Both the position numbers and the translations under genes were made by a program. Below the pieces are notes generated by a model, which ran no database searches, was not told the origin of the DNA, and was given only the letters and a program-made list of their open reading frames with translations. A stretch of 51,934 nucleotides of DNA from a virus: the IMG/VR virus record IMGVR_UViG_3300035564_000113, positions 1-51,934 of that record, one strand, 5' to 3'. Shown here one piece after another: positions 1 to 6,592 of the stretch (its first letter is position 1; every line of letters starts with the position of its first letter).

Positions 1-123
1 TAGGTGTTAAGTTTTCGGGAAAGCCGATCCGCAATGGCGTCGATGCCAGCGAATAGCTTGGGAAGCTCGCGGTCTTTTGGGCCATTCTCGCGGCTCCCGG
101 TCATTTCGTCCGCTACTGCGTCA
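1..123. repeat. Terminal direct repeat, left copy
   Basis: The first 123 bases recur exactly, in the same orientation, at 51812-51934. This means the contig closes on itself: either a circular or circularly permuted molecule, or a genome with terminal redundancy. The length resembles an assembler overlap, so it should not be read as a measured biological terminal repeat. A minus-strand gene reads through the junction without a stop. Confidence 0.97.
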
Positions 124-296
124 AGCGCATTTAGAACCGCCTCGCGGCACTTCTCGCGCATCTCGTCGCGTTGCTCATCTATCGTTTTGGCTCCGTCTTG
201 CGACATTCCAACCGAGCGAAGGAAAGCGGAATCTTGGTCAAGCGCCTGCCCAGCGGTGCGGCCATCGGCGCGAATAGTGTCTCGGGTTATTTTCAT
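1..296 (-). CDS. Unknown early protein, N-terminal part (gene crosses the contig junction)
   Basis: The ATG at 296 (protein starts MKITRDTIRADG) opens a minus-strand frame that reaches base 1 without a stop. In the closed circle it continues from 51811 to a stop at 51526, giving 193 residues. The part here is charged and helical and looks cytoplasmic. I recognise no family. At the junction it runs through a C9 homopolymer (Tyr-Pro-Pro-Pro-Pro). With one C fewer, the frame would stop exactly at the ATGA that starts the downstream frame, which is the usual junction in this operon. Two separate genes are therefore a real alternative. Confidence 0.7.
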   Translation of the reverse strand, partial: MKITRDTIRADGRTAGQALDQDSAFLRSVGMSQDGAKTIDEQRDEMREKCREAVLNALDAVADEMTGSRENGPKDRELPKLFAGIDAIADRLSRKLNT

Positions 297-315
297 TGTT
301 ACTCCGTGCTCGCCG

Positions 316-519
316 TCAGGCGGTGAGTGCCTTTTCGATTCGCTCTTTGCGCGTGGTGTAATCTTGGGTGTATTCACCGTCCGAGTAGTTGGACTGCGAA
401 ACACCGTGTTTTTGAAAGTCAGAAAGGACTTCGCCCAATGCCTCGCGCATTTTGGCCGTTTTCTCGCACTCGGCATCGTAAAGAGCCTGAATCGTGTCTA
501 GTTGATTCGCGTTTTTCAT
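316..519 (-). CDS. Small unknown early protein, 67 aa
   Basis: The ATG at 519 follows GGAAAAGAC, a weak purine-rich leader. The protein is charged and mostly helical (starts MKNANQLDTIQALYDAECEK) with a possible short coiled coil over residues 5-35. No signal peptide or membrane segment is visible, and no family is recognised. It sits 19 bases upstream of the junction-crossing gene in the leftward early operon, so it is probably co-transcribed with it. Confidence 0.6.
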   Translation of the reverse strand: MKNANQLDTIQALYDAECEKTAKMREALGEVLSDFQKHGVSQSNYSDGEYTQDYTTRKERIEKALTA

Positions 520-554
520 GTCTTTTCCGCTCTCGCGGGCTCGGGGTTAAGTGG

Positions 555-743
555 TTACAGTTCAATTTCGTTGTCGTTCCAAGGCCAAGGCAGCGTTTGC
601 GCGGGACGGGGAGATGCTTGGATTTCTCCTGTCTCCCTGACCGCGTAAGGGCTTTCAAAACCGTAGCGCGCACCGCTTCCAAGTAGATCGAATAAGCGGC
701 CGTCTTCGGTAATAACGCCGTGGGAAGTAATTTTAGCTTTCAT
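555..743 (-). CDS. Small unknown early protein, 62 aa
   Basis: Starts MKAKITSHGVITEDGRLFDL and looks like a compact beta-rich domain. The ATG at 743 is preceded by TGATCCC, one of nine ATCCCATG start contexts on the minus strand. No family is recognised. Spacing to the neighbouring genes is short, consistent with membership of the leftward operon. Confidence 0.6.
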   Translation of the reverse strand: MKAKITSHGVITEDGRLFDLLGSGARYGFESPYAVRETGEIQASPRPAQTLPWPWNDNEIEL

Positions 744-767
744 GGGATCAAGTTTGAAGGTTTGCGG

Positions 768-995
768 TTAGGTTGCGGCGACGTTGAAACGCTCCGCCGC
801 ATGGGTGAAGCGCGGGTTTGACATTGACCAGTAGGACCAAGCGCCCGGAAGCGCATTGCCGTGCGAAACGGCTTCGTCGCGGGTTAAGAATGCGTCCTTG
901 CCGACATACCAGCAGCCTGTTTTCGCAAAGCCGAGTAGCTTCGCGTTGGTGCTTGTCGGGTAGGCGTAGGCTAGAATCTTTTCGGGAGGGTTCAT
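768..995 (-). CDS. Small unknown early protein, 75 aa
   Basis: Chosen start is the ATG at 995 (protein MNPPEKILAYAYPT). A GTG at 1061 in the same frame would add 22 residues and bring it closer to the upstream gene; the sequence does not settle this. The protein is rich in aromatic residues (WYVGKDAF, AWSYWSMSN) and looks like a small folded domain. No family is recognised. Confidence 0.5.
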   Translation of the reverse strand: MNPPEKILAYAYPTSTNAKLLGFAKTGCWYVGKDAFLTRDEAVSHGNALPGAWSYWSMSNPRFTHAAERFNVAAT

Positions 996-1082
996 TTGTT
1001 CGCAGGGAGTTGAGTTTTCTGTTGAGATGAGAGCGTGCCGGGTTTCCTCGCCCTGCGGCACTTGCTCCCATGCAAAGAGGGG

Positions 1083-1286
1083 TTAGCGGATGGCTGCGGC
1101 GTGTAGCCGTGATTCTTCTGCGAGGCTAGCCGTGCGCTCGGCAATGATAGCCGACTGCAAGGTCTGCCGATACTCGGCGGCCAATACTAGGCATTCGGCC
1201 GTACTGACTGCTGGATTGCGCAGCGCAGAAATCAGCGCATCACGCGCCGGGGCGGAAACGGACTGGATGAGGATGAGAGTTTTCAT
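1083..1286 (-). CDS. Small unknown early protein, 67 aa
   Basis: The ATG at 1286 opens a short, Ala/Glu-rich, probably helical protein (MKTLILIQSVSAPARDALIS). Its leader, reading GTCAACCAACTCCC towards the start, is nearly the same as the leader of the next gene upstream (start 1530), and both proteins begin MKTL. This suggests a duplicated leader or translation signal. No family is recognised. Confidence 0.55.
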   Translation of the reverse strand: MKTLILIQSVSAPARDALISALRNPAVSTAECLVLAAEYRQTLQSAIIAERTASLAEESRLHAAAIR

Positions 1287-1305
1287 GGGAGGGAGTTGGT
1301 TGACG
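1281..1305 (-). repeat. Duplicated leader element, copy A
   Basis: On the minus strand the 13-mer CGTCAACCAACTC is followed by a C-rich run and then ATGAAAA. The same arrangement occurs at 1525-1551. Each copy ends at the start codon of a gene that begins MKTL, so a repeated translation or processing signal is more likely than chance. Confidence 0.7.
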
Positions 1306-1347
1306 GGTTTCTCGCCCTTTCGGAGCGGTGCGAGAGACAAAGGGGGG

Positions 1348-1530
1348 TCATTCCGCGTCGGCCTCGGCGAGGTCTGACCTGAGTTCCGCAAGTTGCTCGG
1401 TGGCTTCTTCCTCGGTGATGCTGCCGTCGGCAAGGCCATCGGCGAGCGAGAGAGCGGACTCAAAAATCCCGTGGCTGATGTTTTGCGATTTTGCGGCGAA
1501 GGCGCGGATTTGTTTTTCGAGGGTTTTCAT
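1348..1530 (-). CDS. Small acidic early protein, 60 aa (first gene of the leftward operon)
   Basis: The ATG at 1530 gives a 60-residue acidic helical protein (MKTLEKQIRAFAAKSQNISH) ending in an Asp/Glu-rich tail. It is the operon's most promoter-proximal gene: upstream of it lies the roughly 760-bp non-coding control region. Small acidic proteins in this position in phages are often host-takeover or DNA-mimic factors, but nothing in this sequence proves that role. Confidence 0.55.
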   Translation of the reverse strand: MKTLEKQIRAFAAKSQNISHGIFESALSLADGLADGSITEEEATEQLAELRSDLAEADAE

Positions 1531-1551
1531 TGGGGGGGGAGTTGGTTGACG
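1525..1551 (-). repeat. Duplicated leader element, copy B
   Basis: Second copy of the CGTCAACCAACTC plus C-run leader. It differs from copy A only in the C-rich stretch next to the start codon at 1530. Confidence 0.7.
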
Positions 1552-1645
1552 CGCCTACCATCGGCCATTGGTGCACCTTTGGCAAGACTAAAATACGTCA
1601 CTACGTAGAACTACTTACCAAAACCTGGATTCCGCGCCCAAATCT

Positions 1646-1660
1646 ACATTACGGTAATGT
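1646..1660. promoter_or_regulatory. Operator-like palindrome
   Basis: ACATTAC-G-GTAATGT is a perfect 7+1+7 inverted repeat in the non-coding region upstream of the leftward operon. A second, imperfect copy lies at 1687-1701 (ACTTGACAGTAATGT, 12 of 15 positions the same). Paired palindromes between divergent transcription units usually bind a dimeric regulator. The cognate regulator is not known; the ribbon-helix-helix protein at 6019-6309 is one candidate. Confidence 0.5.
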
Positions 1661-1743
1661 GACCTCCGCTCCCTCGGAAGAAAGTTACTTGACAGTAATG
1701 TAATCCTGCCCTCTTTTGCCCGCAGGCGCACGGGTATTTGTTG

Positions 1744-1784
1744 ACGGCATCACTTCGCAAGGGGTGATGCCGTTTTGTTTTTGC
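1744..1784 (+). terminator. Intrinsic terminator-like hairpin with U-tract
   Basis: ACGGCATCAC (1744-1753) pairs perfectly with GTGATGCCGT (1764-1773) around a 10-base loop and is followed by TTTTGTTTTT. This is a textbook rho-independent terminator for plus-strand transcripts. No plus-strand gene ends upstream of it. It may end a short untranslated RNA or block read-through into the small-terminase gene. Confidence 0.75.
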
Positions 1785-2290
1785 TTGCCCAACACCCGCG
1801 CATTTCTTTGGCTCGGCGCGCAACAAACTCAGTGCGCAGCCCGCTCCTGCGATCATACGTGAGCGAACCTCCCCACTCTCACCCGCGCAGGGCAGACCAA
1901 GGGATTCTCTGGCAGCCGGCCTTGACCAATCGTCAGACCCAGCCGGCTTACACTTTCGGGCGCCATGGTAGCGCGCAGGGCAAAAAGCTGGATGTCTTCC
2001 GACCGCGTGAGAGTAGCTCCCCCGAAACTCAGTGGCAGGGCAAGCAAGCGCAGCTCAGCGGAGTCCGCAGCGCGCCTCCTTCGCCCGGTGAATGACCAGA
2101 TGCAGCGCGCAAGCGCAACGTGGGTACAGGGCCAAACCAGCACGGCATCCGGTGACAGTGGCAACGCACGCCCAGCTTCCTGCGGGCTTCGCTCTCTTGC
2201 CCACTTCGCCCTCGCCGGGGTGAAGTGTGGACTCACAACCCGCAACCCGAGAGCTTGACTCTCCCCCGATCTCGGCGCAATTCTGGCCTT
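1783..2290. other. Gene-poor GC-rich stretch
   Basis: About 500 bases between the hairpin and the small-terminase-like gene. Several frames stay open on both strands, but their products are Arg/Ser/Pro-rich with no recognisable domain, as expected of GC-rich non-coding DNA. It probably holds leader and promoter DNA for the gene at 2291. I see no tRNA or other structured RNA. Confidence 0.5.
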
Positions 2291-2950
2291 ATGGTCGCAG
2301 AGCAAACCGCCATAGCCAAGCCGCGCAGCAAATCCCTCAGCGCCGGCAACGCGTGCACTACATGGACCCTCATGCGCGAGCTCGCGGCCGAAACGATGTA
2401 TCTGGTCGATGGCCTGCCTCCCCGCGCAATCGCGGCCGCTCTTTCCACTCCAGAGCGCATCATTTCCAGAAGCGCCGTCACATCACTGATTTCGCGCAAG
2501 GGCTGGACCCAGAAGCGAAGGCAGCAATCGCAGAAGAGTGCAAATATTGCACACAAGCGCGCCCAAGAGCATGTTGAAATGGTCGTACAAGCGCAGGGAT
2601 CACTTGCGGCAGCGGCTAGCGTGCAAGGACTTAAGCGAGCAATGGAAGCGGCTGAGTCAAGTGGTGAAGATTCGGCGCGAGATTTTCGGAGTTGGGCGGG
2701 AGGCGCGCGCGATCTGGTCAACATCATGCGGCAGGCGCGCGGCCTGGTTGATCCGGGCAAGGCGCAGAGCTCGGGAGATGACGCGCGCACGGTTAACTTG
2801 TCGTTTTTCGTGGGCGCGTTGACCTCTGCCGACCGCGCGCAGGGAATGAAGTGCGTGGGTCCAGTGCTCGAGTGCGAGGCAGTGAGCGCGCCGGCGCCGA
2901 GCCCGAAAGCGATTGCGCCCATCGCAGCGCAGCCTACGCTCGCCGGATGA
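2291..2950 (+). CDS. DNA-binding protein, terminase small subunit-like
   Basis: 219 residues from the ATG at 2291 (MVAEQTAIAKPRSKS). An upstream in-frame start at 2225 is possible but adds non-domain-like sequence. Residues about 25-75 form a helix-turn-helix-type region (VDGLPPRAIAAALST ... SAVTSLISRKGWTQKRR), as in terminase small subunits and GcrA-like regulators. A helical, Ala-rich segment follows, then a Pro/Ala tail. A small terminase would recognise the packaging site and load the ATPase at 6823, but here it lies almost 4 kb away with minus-strand genes between. A transcription regulator is the main alternative. Confidence 0.5.
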   Translation: MVAEQTAIAKPRSKSLSAGNACTTWTLMRELAAETMYLVDGLPPRAIAAALSTPERIISRSAVTSLISRKGWTQKRRQQSQKSANIAHKRAQEHVEMVVQAQGSLAAAASVQGLKRAMEAAESSGEDSARDFRSWAGGARDLVNIMRQARGLVDPGKAQSSGDDARTVNLSFFVGALTSADRAQGMKCVGPVLECEAVSAPAPSPKAIAPIAAQPTLAG

Positions 2951-3192
2951 TTCTCAGAAGCGCGACAAGACACGCGCCTTTAACTCTCGCATGTCTGCCA
3001 ATCTGAACATGCGCGGCGAGCGCCTTGACTGATGGCTTGACACGCGCGCTTTAGCGCCAATAGATTAACATCACGTTCGGCAGACAAGGGCAGGCAGTTC
3101 ACCCCCCGCCGTGCCCCCCACCCGCCCACCGCGCACCCGTCGCCTGAATGACATCATCCTTTCCACAGACGTGCCCTACGCGTGAGGGAAAA
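2951..3192. other. Intergenic region between convergent genes
   Basis: About 240 bases between the end of the small-terminase-like gene and the end of the DUF5662 gene. It holds an inverted repeat CGCATGT (2988-2994) with ACATGCG (3007-3013), and two similar GACACGCGC-CTTTA segments. A sigma70-like pair, TTGACA at 3037 and TAGATT at 3061, faces no sense gene. No coding sequence is evident. Confidence 0.5.
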
Positions 3193-3831
3193 TCACCACT
3201 TCATTTCGCGAATGGTGTTTGCGAGAATCGACGCGAGTTGCGGTGAGAGGGCGAAGCGTGCGGTGTTGATCTCCAGTGAGCATCGGATGTCGCCACCGTT
3301 CTTCATACGCTCGGTCGCGGCCTTCCAGTCCATGAGCATTTCGAGCACGTCGAAAAGGCTCATGCCGTTGACGCTGGATTCCAAGTGGTCGGCCGTGCTG
3401 CGTAGGAACTTGGCCGTATCGAGAAGCGCATTGACAGCGAGCGCATTGACAGCGGCTGAGCCCTCAGTGCCGCTCGCTGCGTCCGCCTGTTGTCCTTGGG
3501 CATCTGCGGTCGCGCGAATCATGGCGCCGAGAATTCCGCTATCCTTCCTTGGGTAGAACTCTGGGTGATGCGAATTGGCCGCATAGTGGTGGTCAATGGC
3601 TGGTTTCTCCGCGCGCAAGCAGGCACGGTACTCTTCGGAGCCGTAGTCCATGCCGGAGAGCGAAAGCGCCTTCAGGCGGTCAAAGGCCGACTTCTCGGGC
3701 TCAACCAGTTTGCTTTCGTCGTGATCGCGCCCACGGTCATAAAGTTTCTGAGCGCAATCGTCGATGAGTTGACGGACGCGATGGATGTGGGCCATCGTAT
3801 CGGAGGTGGAATCGGATGGGATGTTGGACAT
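3193..3831 (-). CDS. DUF5662-family phage protein
   Basis: 212 residues. It carries the pattern I associate with DUF5662: RDHDESK at about 35-41, PEKSAF, YGSEEY, then H81-H82 with N86 and HHPE at 88-91, and a C-terminal EMLMDWKAATER block. The conserved His/Asp/Glu positions suggest a metal-binding helical fold. The reaction is not known to me. It is the last gene of the leftward 6.3-3.2 kb cassette, which also encodes a co-chaperonin. The stretch at residues 118-137 is Ala/Gly-rich and may be an insertion relative to the family. Confidence 0.75.
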   Translation of the reverse strand: MSNIPSDSTSDTMAHIHRVRQLIDDCAQKLYDRGRDHDESKLVEPEKSAFDRLKALSLSGMDYGSEEYRACLRAEKPAIDHHYAANSHHPEFYPRKDSGILGAMIRATADAQGQQADAASGTEGSAAVNALAVNALLDTAKFLRSTADHLESSVNGMSLFDVLEMLMDWKAATERMKNGGDIRCSLEINTARFALSPQLASILANTIREMKW

Positions 3832-3917
3832 AGAAATTGGCGGGTGCCTCAGCTTACGTTCTGTTTACCAGCGGGCCAGGTTTCTTCATCCGCGCTGGCG
3901 GTGCCCTAAAGTGTGAG

Positions 3918-4343
3918 TCACTTTTTGCGTTTGCGCCGATGCTTGGGGCGATGGGGAGGGCGCGCGTTGGCAATTTTGCGCCAGCGATTGAATTCGTGGG
4001 CGAGATCGGGGAGAGAGTCGGCCATGAACATGCCGGCGCGGGCGGAAATTTCCGAGAAATGGACGTGCTGGATGACAAAGGTGTAGCCGGACTGCTCGCC
4101 GCCGTAGTCGGGCGAAGGGAGGAAGCGGCAGCCGCAGTGGAAGGCGGCAAACTCGAAGGCTTCGTGAAGGAGGCATTCGACGACGCGGCCCCATCGGCCC
4201 TCGCCGTAGCCGACGCGGATGAAGGGGAGAGGGGAGCCGGGAGTTTCAACGTTGGTCGAGAAGGAGCCGCCGTAGCCGTCGATCAGTTCGAGGCGGACCT
4301 TCATGGGGCCGAGGTTGTAGATGCCGATGCGGGAGGGTTTCAT
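3918..4343 (-). CDS. Unknown phage protein, 141 aa
   Basis: Starts MKPSRIGIYNLGPMKVRLEL; an inner ATG at residue 14 is also possible. The N-terminal half is beta-rich with many glycines. The middle holds ECLLHEAFEFAAFHCGC, an HE-containing helix that recalls metal-dependent enzymes but lacks a full metalloprotease motif. The C terminus is strongly basic (HRPKHRRKRKK) and could bind nucleic acid. Alternative frames across the same DNA are less protein-like. No family is recognised. Confidence 0.65.
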   Translation of the reverse strand: MKPSRIGIYNLGPMKVRLELIDGYGGSFSTNVETPGSPLPFIRVGYGEGRWGRVVECLLHEAFEFAAFHCGCRFLPSPDYGGEQSGYTFVIQHVHFSEISARAGMFMADSLPDLAHEFNRWRKIANARPPHRPKHRRKRKK

Positions 4344-4379
4344 CGGTTAAAATTCCATCGAAGACACGCCCATGGATTT

Positions 4380-4631
4380 TCAGGTACTTTTTCCATGAGC
4401 GGCTTCCATCTCCTCAAGATCATTCGCCTCAGCCATGAGATTTTTATAGCGTTTATCCAAATCTGGGTTGGCCAAGCGGACTGCGCACATGGCCATCGGC
4501 GCGCTCCCGCAATCCCCCATCGTGTCCATCTTCGCGGTGATCTCGTTTAGAAGGACCTTGAAATCGGCGCCGATTTCTTCCTTTGATCGTGGCACGACTT
4601 TAATGTTTGGTGTATTCATTTCGTTTTCCAT
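4380..4631 (-). CDS. Small unknown protein, 83 aa
   Basis: Starts MENEMNTPNIKVVPRSKEE; the second Met (residue 5, base 4619) is an alternative start. Mostly helical and acidic, with EANDLEEMEAAHG near the end. No membrane segment or known motif is visible. It lies within the leftward cassette, 30 bases from the small membrane protein gene at 4661. Confidence 0.55.
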   Translation of the reverse strand: MENEMNTPNIKVVPRSKEEIGADFKVLLNEITAKMDTMGDCGSAPMAMCAVRLANPDLDKRYKNLMAEANDLEEMEAAHGKST

Positions 4632-4660
4632 GTTAATGATGGCCCTATGGCGGACTTAGT

Positions 4661-4801
4661 TCAGTAGCGAATATGACGAAGGGCGGATCTGCGACCGGAA
4701 GCGATGCCATTAACGTAGCCCAAAACAAAGCCGATTATTCCGCCAGTGAGGACACAGGCGAAAATGAGATGATGCGAAACGTGAACGATGGTGGCAATCA
4801 C
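4661..4801 (-). CDS. Small membrane protein, 46 aa, GTG start
   Basis: A GTG at 4801 overlaps the TGA of the upstream gene (GTGA), the same coupled arrangement used throughout the cassette. The 46-residue product has one hydrophobic segment (residues about 12-31, LIFACVLTGGIIGFVLGYVN) followed by a basic tail (SGRRSALRHIR). This predicts one membrane pass with a cytoplasmic C terminus. It resembles small phage membrane proteins of unknown function; an accessory holin or superinfection-exclusion role is only a guess. Confidence 0.6.
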   Translation of the reverse strand: MIATIVHVSHHLIFACVLTGGIIGFVLGYVNGIASGRRSALRHIRY

Positions 4802-5025
4802 GTGAGTTCGGTGTAGGGGTTCGACGCCACAATTTTCTCAACGACTTTTCGTTGTGATTGCCCTTCGGGGCTCGAGGCGAATTCCTTTCGGCGGCGGCGG
4901 GTTTCCCAACCGAGTTTCGCTGCATCTGAATGACGAATGCGAATTTCGCCGAGTTCACGTGGGCTCATCAGCCATCTGCGAGGAATTCCGATTCCCCGGA
5001 GGATGGTTCGGAAATTCAGTTTCAT
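4798..5025 (-). CDS. Small basic unknown protein, 75 aa
   Basis: Starts MKLNFRTILRGIGIPRRWLM. The middle (SDAAKLGWETRRRRKEF) is an Arg-rich helix of a kind often seen in small phage DNA- or RNA-binding proteins. Its ATG overlaps the stop of the KTSC gene (ATGA) and its stop overlaps the GTG of the membrane protein, so the three are probably translationally coupled. Confidence 0.6.
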   Translation of the reverse strand: MKLNFRTILRGIGIPRRWLMSPRELGEIRIRHSDAAKLGWETRRRRKEFASSPEGQSQRKVVEKIVASNPYTELT

Positions 5026-5258
5026 GTGAGTTCGGAGTGGCGGAATCTGCCGCGGATGGCGGAGAAGAAGAAATTGCCGTGGGATTTGGCGGACATCAGA
5101 TCGTGGTGGAGGTGTGGAGGAACGCCGTGGTAGCGGTAGGTCTTGCCGCCGTTGGCGAATTTCACATCAAGGGTGTTGGTGGCAGGGTCGTAGCCGACCG
5201 CGGCGAGGTGGGAAGACTTGATGGGGGAGAGGGGGAGGCGGGGTGCCTGAGTATTCAC
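5022..5258 (-). CDS. KTSC-domain protein
   Basis: 78 residues. The block from SSHLAAVGYDPATNTLDVKF through YRYHGVPPHLHHDLMSAKSH to GNFFFSAIRG matches the KTSC domain: the starting Ser-Ser, the VGYD motif, the Tyr-Xaa-Tyr and the final FxxxIRG. KTSC is a short phage and bacterial domain thought to bind nucleic acid or a partner protein; its exact job is not established. It is coupled by ATGA overlap to both neighbours. Confidence 0.85.
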   Translation of the reverse strand: MNTQAPRLPLSPIKSSHLAAVGYDPATNTLDVKFANGGKTYRYHGVPPHLHHDLMSAKSHGNFFFSAIRGRFRHSELT

Positions 5259-5455
5259 GGGATGGCCTCCAGTTCGGCGGCGATCCTGCCGATGGCAATG
5301 TCAGCGAGTCCAGAAGAGGCGTAGTCCACCTCAATGAACTGGGTGGAATCGGAGAATGAAACGCGGAGGGAGGTCCGGTTGGCGTAAACGTATCGCGTGA
5401 CCATTAGGATTTTGGAGGCGACAACGATCTGGCCGTCGATCCAGATGATTTTCAC
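5255..5455 (-). CDS. Small unknown beta-rich protein, 66 aa
   Basis: Starts MKIIWIDGQIVVASKILMV. The alternating hydrophobic pattern suggests a small beta-barrel or beta-sandwich. No signal peptide, membrane segment or known motif. Overlaps the KTSC start by four bases (ATGA). Confidence 0.55.
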   Translation of the reverse strand: MKIIWIDGQIVVASKILMVTRYVYANRTSLRVSFSDSTQFIEVDYASSGLADIAIGRIAAELEAIP

Positions 5456-5730
5456 AGGGATGAGGGCGGGAGTTTGAAGCCGTGGGGCGGGACGATGATG
5501 TTTGACGAAGGCGAAGCGGCTGGAGCCGGAACCATGTCGTGCTGGGAGAGTGAGGCGAGAGCGAGACTGTGGTAAGTGAGCACGCCGATAACGGTATCTG
5601 GGTGGAGTGCGTGGGCCGTGAGTACTTCGCGGATGGCGCCGGCGATCTTTTCGGAGAAGATAAAAACGTTGGTCGCGGTGGGATCAGGCTGGCCGGGTTG
5701 CTGGGCAGGACCGCAAAGATTGGAGATCAT
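5452..5730 (-). CDS. Small unknown protein, 92 aa
   Basis: Starts MISNLCGPAQQPGQPDPTAT. A Pro-rich N terminus is followed by a helical core (EKIAGAIREVLTAHALHPDT) and a Ser/Pro/Leu tail. The core resembles small phage proteins with one amphipathic helix pair, but I cannot assign a family. ATGA overlaps at both ends place it between the co-chaperonin and the 66-residue protein. Confidence 0.55.
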   Translation of the reverse strand: MISNLCGPAQQPGQPDPTATNVFIFSEKIAGAIREVLTAHALHPDTVIGVLTYHSLALASLSQHDMVPAPAASPSSNIIVPPHGFKLPPSSL

Positions 5731-6035
5731 GAGGCGGGAATGTAGGCGGTGAGGATTTTTTCGGAGGCGACTTCGAGGGATTCGCCGTTGACGTTGACCT
5801 TGGAGAACGCCATCTGGCAGGGGGCCAGTGCGATGTCGCCTACATGAACGTTTTCACATTTCGGGCCGATGGCGATAACGTCGAACTTGGCTTGGTCAAC
5901 GTGCATGGCGGTCTTGGGGATGAAGATTCCTCCGACTTCGGCCGGTCGAGCGTGGCGGCGTAAGAGCACTTTGTCGCCGACTGGGCGAAAGGTGGTGATG
6001 ACGGGATCCAGGGATGAGTTATGACGTTGGAGCAT
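5727..6035 (-). CDS. groES-like: GroES-like co-chaperonin (Cpn10 family)
   Basis: 102 residues from the ATG at 6035. RPVGDKVLLRR (17-27) is the Cpn10 N-terminal strand. GGIFIP (35-40) matches the mobile-loop tripeptide region that contacts GroEL. DVIAIGP (52-58), VHVGDIALAP (63-72) and SEKILTAYI (91-99) match the later conserved strands. The likely role is to cap the host GroEL ring and help fold phage proteins, as T4 gp31 does for its capsid protein. A single subunit would assemble into a heptamer. It overlaps the ribbon-helix-helix gene by 17 bases. The upstream in-frame extension to 6167 lacks Cpn10 features. Confidence 0.88.
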   Translation of the reverse strand: MLQRHNSSLDPVITTFRPVGDKVLLRRHARPAEVGGIFIPKTAMHVDQAKFDVIAIGPKCENVHVGDIALAPCQMAFSKVNVNGESLEVASEKILTAYIPAS

Positions 6036-6309
6036 ATTTCTTCTTGCGTGGAGGATTGACAGTGATGTAACGGGAAATTTCGCATGCCTCCCTCCCGTAG
6101 ATTTTGTAGAATGAGGCCAGGGCGTGAGTGGCCTCGGATGAGGCAGAGCGGAAATTCTTTTGGGCATCCGTCTTCACTCGTTCGGAAATCTGAGGATCGA
6201 GGCGCACTTGCATGGAATCCTCGTGGGGCAAAGTGGGGCAACCGTCAAGGACAATTTGAAGATTGACGGGGAAAGGATTCGGAGCGATGGGTGGGAGGTC
6301 GTCAGGCAA
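6019..6309 (-). CDS. Arc/ribbon-helix-helix-like DNA-binding protein
   Basis: The segment MQVRLDPQISERVKTDAQKN from residue 33 has the strand-helix-helix pattern of Arc-type repressors. The frame opens with TTG at 6309 (96 residues); the ATG at 6213 (64 residues, starting right before the strand) is the alternative and is equally typical of the family. It heads the leftward 6.3-3.2 kb cassette and lies 31 bases from the divergent late operon, so it could regulate both. The basic tail NPPRKKKY may also touch DNA. Confidence 0.65.
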   Translation of the reverse strand: MPDDLPPIAPNPFPVNLQIVLDGCPTLPHEDSMQVRLDPQISERVKTDAQKNFRSASSEATHALASFYKIYGREACEISRYITVNPPRKKKYAPTS

Positions 6310-6340
6310 TGCAGTAACGAAAATTCAACCCACTTCCACG

Positions 6341-6592
6341 ATGGCCGTCATCAGTTCCGTTTCGACCAAATCCAGCGGCTTTAGCACGCCGGCTGTCAAG
6401 TATACCAAAGTCACCGTGGATCGCGGCGACGGGAATCCTCATCCGACCGCGGCCGGCGTGCCGGCGGAAGATGTGGGCAAAGATTCGGGCGGCGAGTACC
6501 ACGAAACCCCCTCGGCCGGCATCACACAGACCGGCGTGGGCAGCCTTCAGGGCAACGATGCCGCCCATGAGCATATCGTCAAACACCCGTAG
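6341..6592 (+). CDS. Small unknown protein, first gene of the rightward late operon
   Basis: 83 residues from the ATG at 6341 (MAVISSVSTKSSGFSTPAVK). Gly/Ser/Thr-rich and probably extended. No membrane segment or motif. A longer frame from 6263 would overlap the divergent regulator gene and is less likely. Its position just before the terminase suggests a packaging or head accessory role. Confidence 0.6.
   Translation: MAVISSVSTKSSGFSTPAVKYTKVTVDRGDGNPHPTAAGVPAEDVGKDSGGEYHETPSAGITQTGVGSLQGNDAAHEHIVKHP

Noticed and set aside
1-123. Terminal repeat as a true biological direct terminal repeat
   Set aside because: Its length is typical of an assembler overlap at the closing point of a circular contig, and sequence alone cannot tell the two apart.
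1965-2258. 97-residue plus-strand frame before the small-terminase-like gene
   Set aside because: Arg/Ser/Ala-rich with no domain pattern and no start signal; reads like GC-rich non-coding DNA.
3037-3066. Sigma70-like promoter TTGACA-18-TAGATT on the plus strand
   Set aside because: It points at more than 3 kb of minus-strand genes with no sense gene, so it is not reported as a promoter; an antisense RNA cannot be excluded.
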